NCBI RefSeq assembly: GCF_001642475.1
Contig: NW_019173984.1
Span: 62,001 to 126,000 of the forward strand
Direction of reading: 5' to 3'
DNA: 64,000 bases
Origin: Fonsecaea monophora
Taxonomy: Eukaryota; Ascomycota; Eurotiomycetes; Chaetothyriales; Herpotrichiellaceae
Under the pieces are notes generated by a model that was given only the letters and a program-made list of their open reading frames with translations, was not told the origin of the DNA and searched no databases. This document shows positions 10,815 to 22,714 of the stretch, one piece after another. How positions within the stretch are numbered: the stretch's first letter is position 1; each line of letters opens with the position of its first letter. The translations under genes were made by a program, and so were the position numbers.

Positions 10815-11120
10815 GACGGAGATGGGCCCGTCTATTCTGTCAGTCCTTTCATGAAAAGGACTTCCCGTGTCTGAGGTAGACCATTGTGGGTGGCTGCGTA
10901 GAGCAAAGGTAGCGACGTCAAAGGAGTCCCAGCGCATTTGACTCGGGAAAATTTCCCTTTAAGGCTGCGCCCGCAAAGGAGTTCAGCCGCTCAGTTTTAT
11001 CTTTTGACAAAGTCCGCATTTACAATTGTCGTCTTATAGTTCCTGTAACGTCCATTATCCTCCCATTCAGTCCTAATTCAGCTGTTCGTGGGAGATCGAG
11101 CCAGATGACCGGGAAACTGA
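10815..11120. promoter_or_regulatory. short shared intergenic region between cwf18 and the PPR gene
   Basis: Only 306 bp separate the two divergent start codons, so both promoters must lie here or overlap the coding ends. No clear TATA element was seen. A bidirectional promoter is inferred from geometry alone. Confidence 0.5.
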
Positions 11121-13562
11121 ATGTTCCATAAGTCTACCACCACTCTACGAGGATGCTTGAACAATAATCCAGCAACCTTCAGCCGGGGTGCAACCCGATT
11201 GAAACCGCATTCTCTCGACTTCGTCAACCATGGCTTTACGAGATGGGCTTCGCTCCACCAAACCTCCGTCCTCGCTAAGGTGTCTGTTGAGGCACCGGAC
11301 GGGTCGCCCTCTTTGTCCATCGAAAACATAGGAAAATTAGGCGATCCAGCGGAACCACATCAAGATCCGACAGAATCCATTCCCTCTTCAAGCAAGGTAA
11401 CTCTTCCGCCTGCGGAGTCTAGAGTACAGTCTGTCTGTCCTCGACCACGCAAAGATGGCCAACATAGTCAAGACTCGGCGAGGCTCCAAGATGTTCAATC
11501 ACTTTCGAATCGAATCTACGGCATCGCGAAGGCTCCGTCTGTTGTGTTGAACCATCCAGTTTCTCGCAAACTTCTTGGTCGTACGCCAACTCCTATGCAT
11601 ACAGCTGATGGGCTAGGCACAACATGGTCCTATCCAGCAGCCTCGAGATCTATGGCGTTAGAGTCCGAGGGCCTCGAACCTGGACTCCCCGAGCAAGACA
11701 CTGTCGAGTTACTAGGCGCGAAGGCTCGTGACAACCTTGAATGTCAGGAAGGTCGACAGAACCTGCCTGGAGACGACCGATTCAGTAGGCTGTGGGATAA
11801 GCCGTACAAGAAGATGGTTTTTCCACAAGGTGGCGATTACGCGAAGGTGCGTCAAGAGTTGGATGTGCATAAACAAGTCGCCAAAGCTTTTGTGGGCAAT
11901 CGCAGTTTGGAGGAGCTTCGTGAAGCCTGGCTCAAGACTCCCCCTCGCAGCAGGAGCCGCCAGCTAGCGCACATTCTACTCGGATGCCTGGCTGACGGTG
12001 CTCGGAGAACACTCCTCATGCTGTCCATCCTCCCGGTGGTTCCTCGCGACTGGAGAACTCGATGCGATTGTCTTTGCTACTTGGACATGGTCTATCGTGG
12101 GGAGATCGATTCCGATCATCATCTTCAAGAATTGTTTGCAAAGCAAATAGCTCTCGTCTCCCGTATCTCGACCTGGCCTAGGGAGACAATGCCGTTTCAC
12201 TATCTCGTTCTCCTCTTACGATACAACGACGCCGAGCGATCTGAAACCATCATAGACACCCTCTTCCAGAATTACTCCCCCGTGCCACCACGACTGATCT
12301 TAGTGATGGTGGATCACTTTACGAAGCTTGGTGACGCTGATCGAGCCATAGAACTCCTCTCATGCATCCCTCCAGATCAGAGGGAAGAGCACAAGGTGCG
12401 GATTCTCGACCGCTGTGCCAAGCTTATAACGATCGACACCATCGAAGAATCGAACACTGTGGGTAATTTCAAGGCTCTTCCGAAATTGATCGAACTTGGT
12501 ATGCCAATGGATGCGAAGGCGCATAACCTCATTATTGAGCGAGCAATTTCCTTGAACGTGCCCGATGTTGCTTGGGAAGTCTTCCGATTTATGGAAGCAA
12601 AGCATATCCACGTTGACGAACGAAGCCACCTTTTCTTGCTCAAAGATAGTTTTGAGCGTCAGAATCGGGAAAAGCTGGATGAGATTATGTCTGCCATCCA
12701 CCAGCGCGAAGATCTCTACAAGTACCCATACTTGGTAACGTACATGATGCATATCGTCAGGGTTGTTTGCACAATCGACCGCAAATTACCCGCTGGGATA
12801 TCGGTATCACATCTACTCGCGATCTACGACAGAGCCTACGACCGGACACCACTTGTCAAGCTTGGTATTGTGAACCCTCTCCCAGTCGACGAGTCTGCCC
12901 CCAAGAAGCTCGATGAACCTCCGCCTGTGGTCCTCGGGTTTACCATCTGGGCCTACGTTCTCTGCCAACGAGACGAGCGACTTGTCTCAGCATTATGGTA
13001 TTGGATCATCCACATGATCAAACAGCAGGACCCGAGTATTCTCGAGTGCGCGAAGCATGATATCATGTACAATGGATTCATCCACTTCTATGCCCGCAGC
13101 CGATTCTTCCTGAGAAAAGCGGTGGACGTGGTGGAAGCCATGATAGAACGCAATTTGTGTGCACCAAGCGAGCGAACGTGGAGCGAAGTCCTATGCGGCT
13201 TCTTGCAACACGGTGAAGAAGAGGCTGCGGAGAAAATTTGGCGGATGATGCTGGCTCGTGATGTCCGGCCGACCGAGGAGGGTTATGCATTTCTCCTGGG
13301 GAAGTACGATGAGAGTCAGCTTGCCAAGCTGGTCAGATATGTCTTGGACGAAAGACGAATTCCTGATGGGCTCGACATGGCTCTCAAATGGAAAGAAGAT
13401 GTTGATCCCACTTCGCAAGCTGCAGAAGGGGAAGATCTCGACACTCATCGAACAATCTTGGACACCGAGCGGGTTGTTGAGGGAGACGGGATTTTTGAGG
13501 GCTATGGATTCAGGGATGCTATTGGAGAGTCTACACTCGACGGCGGCAACATGTATCAATAA
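11121..13562 (+). CDS. pentatricopeptide-repeat-like mitochondrial protein
   Basis: This is an 813-aa single-exon protein. The first 60 residues are rich in Arg, Ser, Thr and Asn with few acids (CLNNNPATFSRGATRLKP), as in a mitochondrial targeting peptide. From about residue 330 on, the chain is built of amphipathic helix pairs of roughly 35 residues typical of degenerate fungal PPR/TPR-like arrays, for example PRLILVMVDHFTKLGDADRAIELL, MDAKAHNLIIERAISLNVPDVAWEVF, and near the C-terminus APSERTWSEVLCGFLQHGEEEAAEKI. Fungal PPR proteins bind organellar transcripts and act in mitochondrial mRNA stability, processing or translation. The specific target cannot be read from sequence. The start is the first ATG of the frame. 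Confidence 0.7.
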   Translation: MFHKSTTTLRGCLNNNPATFSRGATRLKPHSLDFVNHGFTRWASLHQTSVLAKVSVEAPDGSPSLSIENIGKLGDPAEPHQDPTESIPSSSKVTLPPAESRVQSVCPRPRKDGQHSQDSARLQDVQSLSNRIYGIAKAPSVVLNHPVSRKLLGRTPTPMHTADGLGTTWSYPAASRSMALESEGLEPGLPEQDTVELLGAKARDNLECQEGRQNLPGDDRFSRLWDKPYKKMVFPQGGDYAKVRQELDVHKQVAKAFVGNRSLEELREAWLKTPPRSRSRQLAHILLGCLADGARRTLLMLSILPVVPRDWRTRCDCLCYLDMVYRGEIDSDHHLQELFAKQIALVSRISTWPRETMPFHYLVLLLRYNDAERSETIIDTLFQNYSPVPPRLILVMVDHFTKLGDADRAIELLSCIPPDQREEHKVRILDRCAKLITIDTIEESNTVGNFKALPKLIELGMPMDAKAHNLIIERAISLNVPDVAWEVFRFMEAKHIHVDERSHLFLLKDSFERQNREKLDEIMSAIHQREDLYKYPYLVTYMMHIVRVVCTIDRKLPAGISVSHLLAIYDRAYDRTPLVKLGIVNPLPVDESAPKKLDEPPPVVLGFTIWAYVLCQRDERLVSALWYWIIHMIKQQDPSILECAKHDIMYNGFIHFYARSRFFLRKAVDVVEAMIERNLCAPSERTWSEVLCGFLQHGEEEAAEKIWRMMLARDVRPTEEGYAFLLGKYDESQLAKLVRYVLDERRIPDGLDMALKWKEDVDPTSQAAEGEDLDTHRTILDTERVVEGDGIFEGYGFRDAIGESTLDGGNMYQ

Positions 13563-14933
13563 TATCTTCTCAAGCACAACCTGTGCTTTGTGGCTGAAGC
13601 CCAGTTGCACCGAGTACGAGTCCCTCTGTAGCCTCCCCTCCCTCGTAAGCCCTGGACAAGGCTGTCCAGGTATAAAAATGGGGCCAAGCAAGTTCCACGC
13701 CTAGAATTTGCCAAGACTTTCCAAGACCAGCTCCTAGACTCCAACCAATCATCGTCCACACTCTCACTCTGTCTCTTCTCTATTCTTTCCTCAAGCTTCA
13801 CCTCCAGCCCAAGCCCTATTAATCATCTTTTTACACGTAATGAACATTGTGTTGTCCATCGGACCATTTCCTACGTCGTCTTCTCTCTGTGAACGATAGG
13901 GAGCACTGTGTTGCCCTGTCTAGTCTCTACAGCTCCAACGCTATCAAACGCTACTCTATCGCGACCATAACGAGCCTCTATTTTTTAGCCTCTTGCCTAT
14001 CTCCACTCTTCAAGCGTCTTTGTCGCGCGGATCGTGTCGTCCGAGCGGTAATCTTTCCTCAGCGACAGAGTACGCCCTTTTTTTTCCTCTGCGTGATTTG
14101 GTCACATAGGCCCAGCCGTTTCGAGAATTGTCCTCCGTGTGTGATATGGGTTCATCCGACGAATAATGGGTTTGAAGCCTGCGGCTGCACGGTCTCCCCT
14201 GTTCGTGGGATCCGTGCTTCAACAGTATTGGTAAGCATCGTCCCCAGTGTTTTGATGGGCGTTCAAGCTTTTCCGATTCCCAACACAATGATGAGTCAAT
14301 GGTAAAAGGTCAGATTGAGAGACAAAAATCGTTGGTGGTAGCTCGTCGGGAGACCTGGTTCCTTTGTGCACCTACACCAGGGCCACTCGGCAGGGGAATC
14401 AAGACTTGATGCACATCCGCATTCCTGCCTACTCCCACAGGCTTGGCAGCACAAAGTCACGCAAGAACGATGCATTCCCAACACTTGGAACTGCTTTGTT
14501 GGAGACTTTGGGTAGAACAACCACAACAGTATGGCGCTGCAAACATGGGGCTCGTTTTCTGAAGACCTTGTGGATGTTTGAGCCAATGGCAGCAGCGTAC
14601 ATTATGGTCCCAACCAATCGCCAAAGATACGAGATGGTGGCAGGGGTTGCTGGGAGTGCAGGCGGTCCGTCATCTCTGTGCTGTTAAATCACCTGTGTGA
14701 AAGCTGCTCTGAAAGCCCCTGAGGCCCTGGCAGCAACCCTGGCGACACAAAGTGAAGACCCGAATAACTGAAAAGACCTGATATGGAAACCCCACAGTTG
14801 CTGCGCTGTCGTTCAGAGTCCAATATTTTATATTTGCTAATGTGATCCTCCACCCAGGTTGTTCTTCGGCCGTGGCGCTCGAAGCAAGGCTCTGAAATGA
14901 GATACCCTCAAACGAGAATTGCCATATGCCGAT
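13563..14933. other. intergenic, no gene seen
   Basis: This region lies between two same-strand genes. The part at 13730-14110 is pyrimidine-rich and may be promoter or leader of the PHD-CCCH gene. ORFs here start with non-ATG codons or have no family character. Confidence 0.55.
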
Positions 14934-17900
14934 ATGGCTGCAGACGGTCGAAATGCGGTCGAAGTCCTACCCTCCATCCCTGTCGGCAGGTCGCCCAACC
15001 ACACACGGCATTCTTCGTCCAGCCGGCAGACTTACACGAACTCGACTGGCTCTTCTGCTGCCAGCACGCCACGTCAGGTGCCAATTTCGATTGTCGACGA
15101 GAGTTTCGAAGGGATGGATCTGGAGAGTCAATCACCAACAAACCCCCGTGCCGTATACCACAATAGGAGCCCGCCACCGAACGAAATAGCCGATAACTGT
15201 CGACTATTCGAGTACTTTAGAGAGCAGAAACGTTACATGGGACCTCACTATGGTGATGATCATGGTGGAGCTAGCAAATTTTCCGGCTCGACTTATCAAT
15301 CTTCGTTTCTTCAGCATTCAGCCGGCCTAGAGGGTGTATCTGGGGCAAAATTCGTCGACAAACCACAGACATACGGGCGTATTGAAGGTTCGGGTGCGAG
15401 ACAAAGACCGAGTCAGCATTCAAATTTTCGTGCACTGCTATTTTCGAAACTGGATGGAACAGATGGTCAGAAAAATGAAGAGGTGCGCAAAGGTGCCCCG
15501 CGCATAACTGATGGCGAGCATGGTGTGATACGAAAAGGGAACCTCAGAGAAGAGGTTACTTGCGCAGTGCATAGTGGCAAAAATAAGCCCTCAAAAGAGC
15601 CAGAGCAGGGAATGCACGCTGATGCTCAGGCTGACCACAATGTGCATCGAGGCTTGAAGTCTTCTCCGGCCGCCCTCACTCTCAATGGCGCTCTGCAGGA
15701 CGAAGACGACGTTGCCCGTCAGCCCTCTATGGACACGCCCACGCCATTTATCGGTTCTGTTACTCGGGAAGATCTGCCAGGGTATGAACTGATGGTGCTT
15801 CCCACCGATCGAGGTCGGCCATCGGCAGGGTCTCGCTTTCCTAGGATTCGCCGAGAGATGATGAACGAGCGACACCCGCACCCTTCGAGCGAGGCAATCT
15901 TGTCAAACCCCTTAACTTATGCCTCTGATAAGAAGAACATATGCAGATCTTGTCACATGCCCGGGAACGGCTTGTCACCTCTTGTGCGGTGCAACGCATG
16001 TAATGCAGGTTATCATAGTCCGTGCGCAAGCGCAACGACCCGTCAAAGGTAAGGGAGTAGGTAGTCGCTCCGCACATTTTTGACGCTGACTGGTCTAAAC
16101 ATAGCAAGAGCCTCGATAACTACACCTGCCGGGAGTGTTTGCCAAATCACATTGCGGACAGAGGCAGCTTGGATCGACCTTCCCTCAGAGACGAGATTCT
16201 TCCTAGTTCTAGTCAATCCGTTGCCCGCCACATTGGCCAGTCTGCCGAGTTCGCCTCTGACATGTCCTCACAAGAACCTGCAATCTCTTCGAAGGCAGTT
16301 GCCCAATCCAAACGAAGCGCAGATGATGTTGCTGCCGCGCTTACAATAATTAGCATGGCCAGCTCAGCGCCCGGTCATGGCCTCGTTTCCGATAGTGGTA
16401 AACACAGGTCATCCCCACAACATACAACCAATGGTTCCACGTCCACCGGATCATTGTACAAGCAGATTACCTGTCCTATGTGGAAGAGAGCCTTGTGCTG
16501 CGTGATAGAAGACCATTGTCTATTTGCTCATAAAAACACTGGTCACGATGCCCCCTATAATGGGGAACCAGCCAAGGACTTTACTTGTCCGGAATGGTTG
16601 GCTAAGGAATCATGCACGAGACAGGAGCACGAGTGTCACTTCGCTCACGTTGACACCGGGTTATACGTTGGATCTGATGGCAATGCATCGCTAAAACACA
16701 TCGCCTGCTACTTTTGGAAGACTGCCGGCCGTTGTCCAAAGACGGAAGATTGTCTCTATGCCCATGAGGACACGGGCGTGGTTCAATGGGAGCCAGAAAC
16801 AAAACAACAGCCGCCACAACCACCGGGAGAGCAGTCCCTGAAGCAGTTCATTTGCCCTCGATGGGAAGAGGGCTTTTGTAAATGGGGGGACTCATGTCCC
16901 TATACGCATTCATGGACCGGCATATCGTGTCTAGATCCGCGGAAGAGGGCAAAAAATGGCACTCGCAGATCTCGTGGTGGTGGCTTCGGAAAGACAAATC
17001 AGCCGCGCTCAAGGCGAAGAGACTTGTCAAAAACTGATAAGTTGCCCCGGGCTGATGGTGCCAAAGGCCAAAGGCCGACTGAAGCGGCGCTCGCCTCTCC
17101 GTCAAGGCCCGACACCAGCTCCGTATCGGCGTCTTCTATTACAGAGCATGGGGTGCCGTCTTCTGTTACAGAGCATGAGGTACCGTCTCCTGCAACAATT
17201 GCACCAGCTGTCGTCAAGAGACGAGCTCGACGTGGCGGATCGGCGTACTGGCACCATCCAAGACCAGATAGCCGACGACAGGCACCGGACCTTCCAACCG
17301 ACTCCACAAACCCCCTAAAAGGTATAACAATGGCGACCGAAGCTACAGGGCTGAGAAAATGTGAGGGGTGCGGAAAATCTATTGTAGGTTCAGTCCTACG
17401 CTGCGCCCGGTGTTCCATCAGGCACGAGGATTTGCCACGTCCGGACCCAATAACAATCACGATTTCCGACGACGAAGATACAGATGATCACAGACCATCA
17501 CCTCCATCACCTCCATCACCGACAGTGGTGACGATTTCCGACGACGAAGACGTCCCGGATTTAGTGGAAATTGGAACAGAACGTCATGGTGCAAAGGCCC
17601 ACGCATCGGCTCCGCGCACTCGACCATGTGTGATGACCCCTAACCCTCTAAAGCGTTCCACCACAGAAGCTTCATTGTTCATTTCAAGAAAGCGATTCCG
17701 CTACCAACAGGAGAAGGTGAATACGGCTATTCAGGCTTTGCGCCAGCCGACTAGAAACAACGAGCTCCAGGACAGCGTTGAGGCCGAGACTCAAGAGGCA
17801 CATGATGATTCCAGTAATCGAGCAGAGGTTCCGGACACAGTTGACCAGGCGGCATCAATACAGAAGCCAGCAAAAAATGGACGTACAATGTCCCCTCTAG

Positions 17901-19633
17901 GGCAGGGCGATGACGATCAGACTTCGAAATCTTCGACAAATTCCAATGCTATTACACAGGGCTCCCAGATCTTATCCCCACACCGAGAGACGTCTACTCG
18001 AATACGTGCAAAAGGTATGCAACATACCAGGGCCAGTGACAATCTGCCAGATCCCGAGCAAGAAGCAAAACTACCCTTAATGATATCGCGTACGAGCATT
18101 GAGTTCCTCACTGTCCAGAGCGCTAACCCGATCCCCACAGAACTTGTTGTATCGTCTTGGATGACGGACGATAACTTCCCTTTGGACGATCATGCCCTGT
18201 TCGTCCCGGCGTCCATCCAGGATCACGAGGCTTCCGCAGTGACTACTGGGCTTCTTGAAGGACGACCACCTGCCGAAGGTGTCAAACTTTATGGTATTGC
18301 AAAAGAAAATGCTAAATACAGAGAAACCCCAGAAGCTGTTGAAATTCGAGCCGAGGCACGGGCCCCAATGGAGGAGATTTCCAGCAGCATGCACAACGCG
18401 TTTAATTCTGCCGTTGAGGACGAAGCGCCTGTTACAAACTCGACTCAAGACACTACTCAGACCATCGCCATACCGAAAGTACAGAAAGTCCAGACTGCTG
18501 GCCGTGATGACAGTGACGAGAGGCAAGCCGAGCTCGAAGAGGTCATTAGCGGAGGTCAGACGAATATCGTACCTGAGAGAACAGAAGATGGGTCAGATGT
18601 TCGGCTTGAGAGCTCGACCGACGCTCAATCTCAGTTCGCTCTAGACGCAAATTTCTCGACTCAGAGCGAGGGGGTCATTATTGTGAAGCGTCACAAGGCA
18701 GGCGAAGAAAGGGGAAATGAAAAGTACAAAGTGGCATTAGCACAGTCGCATTCTTCGAGTCGGGGTGGGGAGAAAGCACTGGCCCCTAGTCCTCTACGTT
18801 CAAGGCCTATAAGCGGGACAGATGACGGGAGAAAAAGTGAAAAGTACAAAGCGGCGCCAGCACAGTCTCACCCCTCGCCTTCGCATCTCTCGACTCCAAG
18901 TCGAAATAAATCTTTGGGCTCGGGTTCTACCCGTCCAAGGCCTACAAGCGGGAAAGATATAGAGCAGGGAAATGAAATGCGTGAAGCAGCGTCAGCACAA
19001 TCTCAGCCTTCGACTCCGAGTCGAAAAAAATCACTGGGTGCTGGTTCTACCCGTCCAAGGCCTACAAGCGGGAAAGATAAAGGGAAGGGAAGTGATAAGC
19101 GTGAAGCAGCGTCAGCACATGGTCGCCCTTTGGCACAGGGTCAAAAGGAACCATTGAGCTCTAGTCCTGCCCTTTCAAGGCCTACGAGCAAGCCAGATGA
19201 GCATATCTCAATCACTCCACGCTTACCCTCACCCTCACCCTCACATCCACAGCTGACAAATGGACTCACGACAGAGAACTTTTCACCTGTGACGGATCCA
19301 GCCAAATTTCCATCGAATCAATCTGCTCCTGGGCCAAACCTGGTGACTCCTCCTGCCAACAATACTAAGCCAACTCGTCCAGTGTCCGGCAAGAACACAC
19401 AGACTAAACCCACGGAATTTGACCAGGCCGTGGCGATTCAGAAGTTACAAGCAAAAGGCGTTCAATTCGAACCGGATTCCGAGGGTGACGAACCCAGTGA
19501 CCCTGATACTCCGAAAAGACCTCCCCCTCGCAATGCTAAGCGGCCGTGTGCAAGCAAGGCCCTGGATTCTCGGGATCTATTTGACGTGGAACCTTCCTTA
19601 AAACCGGCTAGAAAGCCAAAAAAAGGAGGATGA
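14934..19633 (+). CDS. large PHD-finger and tandem CCCH zinc-finger protein
   Basis: The 1547-aa product comes from two exons, 14934-16048 and 16105-19633, with a 56-nt intron (GTAAGG...CATAG). The intron lies inside a PHD finger: CRSCHMPG...RCNACNAGYHSPC continues after splicing as YTCRECLPN. Four CCCH-type modules follow at about residues 495-514, 533-553, 573-592 and 622-640, each near C-x7/8-C-x5-C-x3-H (for example CPRWEEGFCKWGDSCPYTH). A four-Cys ribbon (CEGCG...CARC, about 791-808) precedes two IxI-SDDED segments (about 820-833 and 845-861) that look like SUMO-interacting motifs. The C-terminal third is disordered with four ~40-residue repeats (nt 18700-19200) and a basic end. PHD suggests chromatin reading, CCCH suggests RNA or DNA binding. 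No named orthologue is recognised. The ATG at 14934 is the first in frame. Confidence 0.75.
18700..19200 (+). repeat. intragenic tandem repeat, ~120-nt period
   Basis: About four degenerate units of roughly 40 codons encode variants of KYKAAxAQSxPSTPSRxKSLG and GSTRPRPTSGKD. The second and third units are nearly identical over about 65 nt (around 18896-18960 and 19016-19080), which suggests recent duplication or unequal exchange. All units keep the reading frame. Confidence 0.75.
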
Positions 19634-21519
19634 CTCCTGCAAACACCTGCATAGGAGACCTTCGACGGGACAAGTGGTTTGCGCACTAAGCGAACAGGGC
19701 TAGTAATACAATACTAGGAAATGCAACAATCCTTGTCGAGATTTCGGTCTTGGTCCAGGGAACATCCAAGATGTTGCGATATGGCCACGAAGAATGCGGT
19801 ACAAAGCCACACAACATAAAAACAGAGCGGCACAGACCACGAGTCCGCAGTTCTGGTCTAGTGAAGAATCCGGTGATTGACGTCAAAGGATTAAGATGGC
19901 GTTGTGCTTGTTGGTTGCATGGGTCGGAAACCAATTACGTTGTGATACCCATGGTGCATGTAGCTCTTCTTGACTTGACATGGAGTCGTTTATATGGTTT
20001 GTGACAAGGATTATTGCAAAGTTCACATGGCTATCGCAGGGGGTGAGCGAGCATGGCACATGCAGGACTTAATATACCTCTTGAAAGAGCAGGCTGACCG
20101 CCAACATAAATGGAACTCTGTCCTATGTCGAAGTGATATAATTTCCGTCCTGCCGCCTGAAACCCGGATCCCTGGCCTTTGAATCGCCATTCGTGACACG
20201 CCAGGTAACATGACTCCTAACCCCATGCATGCATAGCTGGGGTTCGACTTTGGCTCGGTGCGAGAGACCCCTTTGATCGCGCAAGAAAATGAAAACTCGT
20301 CCACCACTTTAGTAACCCATCATGATCGAGCACTGGTCGCCAATTGGTAAGTCATGGATGCACTGCAAAGATCCAGAGAGACAGAAGCAGCAACTTACAG
20401 CCATGACAACGCAAAAGATGCTGACGTAGGGACTGAGGCGTTCGCCTACCCGCGCACATTTCCAGAATATACCCATGACGCTAATACCTCGTGACACCCC
20501 GGGGGTTTTGCCAAATTAGCAAGGGTGGTCGGAAAAGGAAAAACAGGTGCCTTTCCCTTCCCTTCCCTTCGACTTACCCGTCTTTGTTCCTGTCCATGAC
20601 GCCCGGAGCCATCGAGTGCACGTACGTCGAGGTGCAGATTATGAGGAGGATGACGAGGAGGAGAGACTGGAAATTGAATATGGCGGTCTATATATGTGTG
20701 GGTGGCCACGGGAGGTGGTGTGTGTTAGAATGAGTTTTGGGAAGATCTCGCTGTCTCTCCCCGTGTGTTCTTCCCCTTCTCCCCCTTTTTTTTTCTTTCG
20801 TCTTTTCCATAAATCTCTGGGGAAAGGGGGAAACCCGTCCTGTAAAGAAGGTTTCCCATCCGGAGGGATAAAATGCCATGGTGAGAGACGTACCATTGTT
20901 TGTTCGTGGAAGGAAACCCAGATTCGACCAGCTAAGTCGGGCTGGAAATGGACACAACCCGCACCCCCACACTTTTGTCAATGCAGGACACAATGTTATG
21001 GATCGGCTCGCTCAAAAGGGTGTCGTCGTGAAATGGTGAGAGTGATTCCATCTATCTAGACCGAGTACTCGGTATTCAGGAAGCAGTTCGGGCGAGATGT
21101 TGAAAGGTGGTTTTCGCAAGACGGAGGCGTGGGAGACTAACCGGAAGAGGAATCATGTAGCCGCTGCTTTGAAGATCACGTGATGATACTCTAGACAGGG
21201 GAAAGTCCAGATCACTCTTGCGCGGTACTTGGACAGAACAGTTTCAGCCTCGCCTGTGGAGTGACTTCCATCTCAGACTCCGGCGGCCTTCTTCGCTCAA
21301 CGATTTCAACGTTACAAATACAACTATCTCAGGATTCTTTCTCTTACATATCAACCCCGTCTTGGCACTGCTGGTCTGTGCCCATGCTCGTGGTCTGTCT
21401 GATCCATCCCATCAATATTGTACTTTCCATCCCGGACTGTCGTTTGTCCTCCACCACAATCTAACTATCCCTGCTCACTCGTCAACCATCCCTCCTTGAT
21501 CTCACTGCCTCTCGCAGCA
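19634..21519. other. intergenic, no gene seen
   Basis: 1.9 kb between the PHD-CCCH gene and TAF13. No ORF resembles a known family. A perfect 14-nt palindrome ACCGAGTACTCGGT lies at 21060-21073. The last 300 nt are pyrimidine-rich, probably the TAF13 leader. Confidence 0.6.
21060..21073. repeat. perfect palindrome ACCGAGTACTCGGT
   Basis: This is one of several intergenic copies of a CGAGTACTCG/TACGGAGTAC palindromic motif in the window; other copies are at 38965-38974, 39947-39956, 43881-43890 and 44428-44437. Function is unknown. Confidence 0.7.
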
Positions 21520-22176
21520 ATGGAACCCCGCGCCCGTGCCGGCCGGCACAAGACCAGCCTCAACTTTGGCCCCGAACTAGCGGCACTTCTGTACGCATAC
21601 GGCGCACCTACACACCCCGACATTGCGAAACCCCTCGGCGCATCCTCGCGACAATACCTGTCCTCCAGCCACACGCCCAACACGACCCACGCACCCACGC
21701 CGTTCACACAACCCTTTCCCGAGACGCTACGCGTCCTCGACGAGATCCTGACCGACTTCATCATCGAAACGTGCCACAACGCCGTCGGGGTGTCGGTCTA
21801 CTCCGGGCGCGCCAAACTGAAGGTCTCGGACTTTGAGTTCGCCATCCGCAAAGACAGCATCAAGCTGGGCAGGGTGCAGGAGATGTTCAAGAAGAAGAGG
21901 GAGATTGACAACAAGAAGAAGCTCTTCGATACGACCGAGGGCAAGGAGGGGCAGAAGCTGGCGGTGGACGATCTGGTGAATTTGGGAGAGGTTGTCGGCG
22001 AGGAGGGGACGTCGAAAGGGAAGGGGAGGGGGAGGGGGAGAAAGAAGAAGAGGGATATCGAGGAAGTGGACGGCGAATTGGTCAATGGCGCGGTGAACGC
22101 TAAGGAGAGGTCGCCTGGCCCGGACGAGAGTGGCGAGGAGAGGGCGAGCAAGCGGGCAAAAAGCGATCTGGGGTGA
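21520..22176 (+). CDS. taf13: TFIID subunit TAF13
   Basis: The 218-aa intronless gene encodes the histone-fold TFIID subunit TAF13 (TFIID-18 family), which pairs with TAF11 in RNA polymerase II promoter recognition. The fold is recognisable as LNFGPELAALLYAYG (helix 1), TLRVLDEILTDFIIETCH (helix 2, about 69-86) and KLKVSDFEFAIRKDSIKLGRV (helix 3, about 99-119). Between helix 1 and helix 2 lies about 40 residues of Thr/Pro/Ser-rich sequence (28-67), where the usual loop is short. No splice signals there suggest an intron. The C-terminus is basic (KGKGRGRGRKKKRD, NLS- or AT-hook-like) and then acidic. The start is chosen at MEPRARAGRHK, typical of fungal TAF13; the frame extends upstream without family character. 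Confidence 0.88.
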   Translation: MEPRARAGRHKTSLNFGPELAALLYAYGAPTHPDIAKPLGASSRQYLSSSHTPNTTHAPTPFTQPFPETLRVLDEILTDFIIETCHNAVGVSVYSGRAKLKVSDFEFAIRKDSIKLGRVQEMFKKKREIDNKKKLFDTTEGKEGQKLAVDDLVNLGEVVGEEGTSKGKGRGRGRKKKRDIEEVDGELVNGAVNAKERSPGPDESGEERASKRAKSDLG

Positions 22177-22714
22177 AGACTTTCCCTCAGGCCAAACTTG
22201 ATGTTTCATGGCTTTCTATTGAGAGCACACAACATCATGCGACTTTTGCGGAGAACGAGAGCCATCTGACCATCCAGATTTACTGGATATACTCATACCA
22301 GGACGACAACGACTATACGTCCAGCATACCGGCCCTTTACACGGCACTATGAAATTGTTCCGGAAAAAATCGCCCTGGAAACGACGAGTCAATACACCAT
22401 GTTATTCGTGAAAATCCCCACCGGAGTCGGGCAATCTATGTGCCCAGGTATCTGCTGTGTGTGGGCTGCTATCAGATGCGAGGCTCTGTCGATCGGAATG
22501 ACGCTCTGCAGTCATTTCCTCCTCCAGAGACAGAGTGCGTGCGTGGTCTTGAGCAGATCTCGACTACTCTTTCATGCAATCATCACTCAGGTTGCTTTTG
22601 ATGTCCCTTTGGGACGAATTGATGCTCCCGTTACATAGCAGGAGTCAATGCAGTAACCACCCTCATGTAGAGCGACCCGTCTCAGACAGGCTGCCTTCAT
22701 CACATGAGATCCTT
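22177..22714. other. convergent intergenic region, no gene seen
   Basis: This 538-bp interval holds the 3' flanks of TAF13 and eIF3f. No repeat or convincing ORF was found. Confidence 0.55.
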
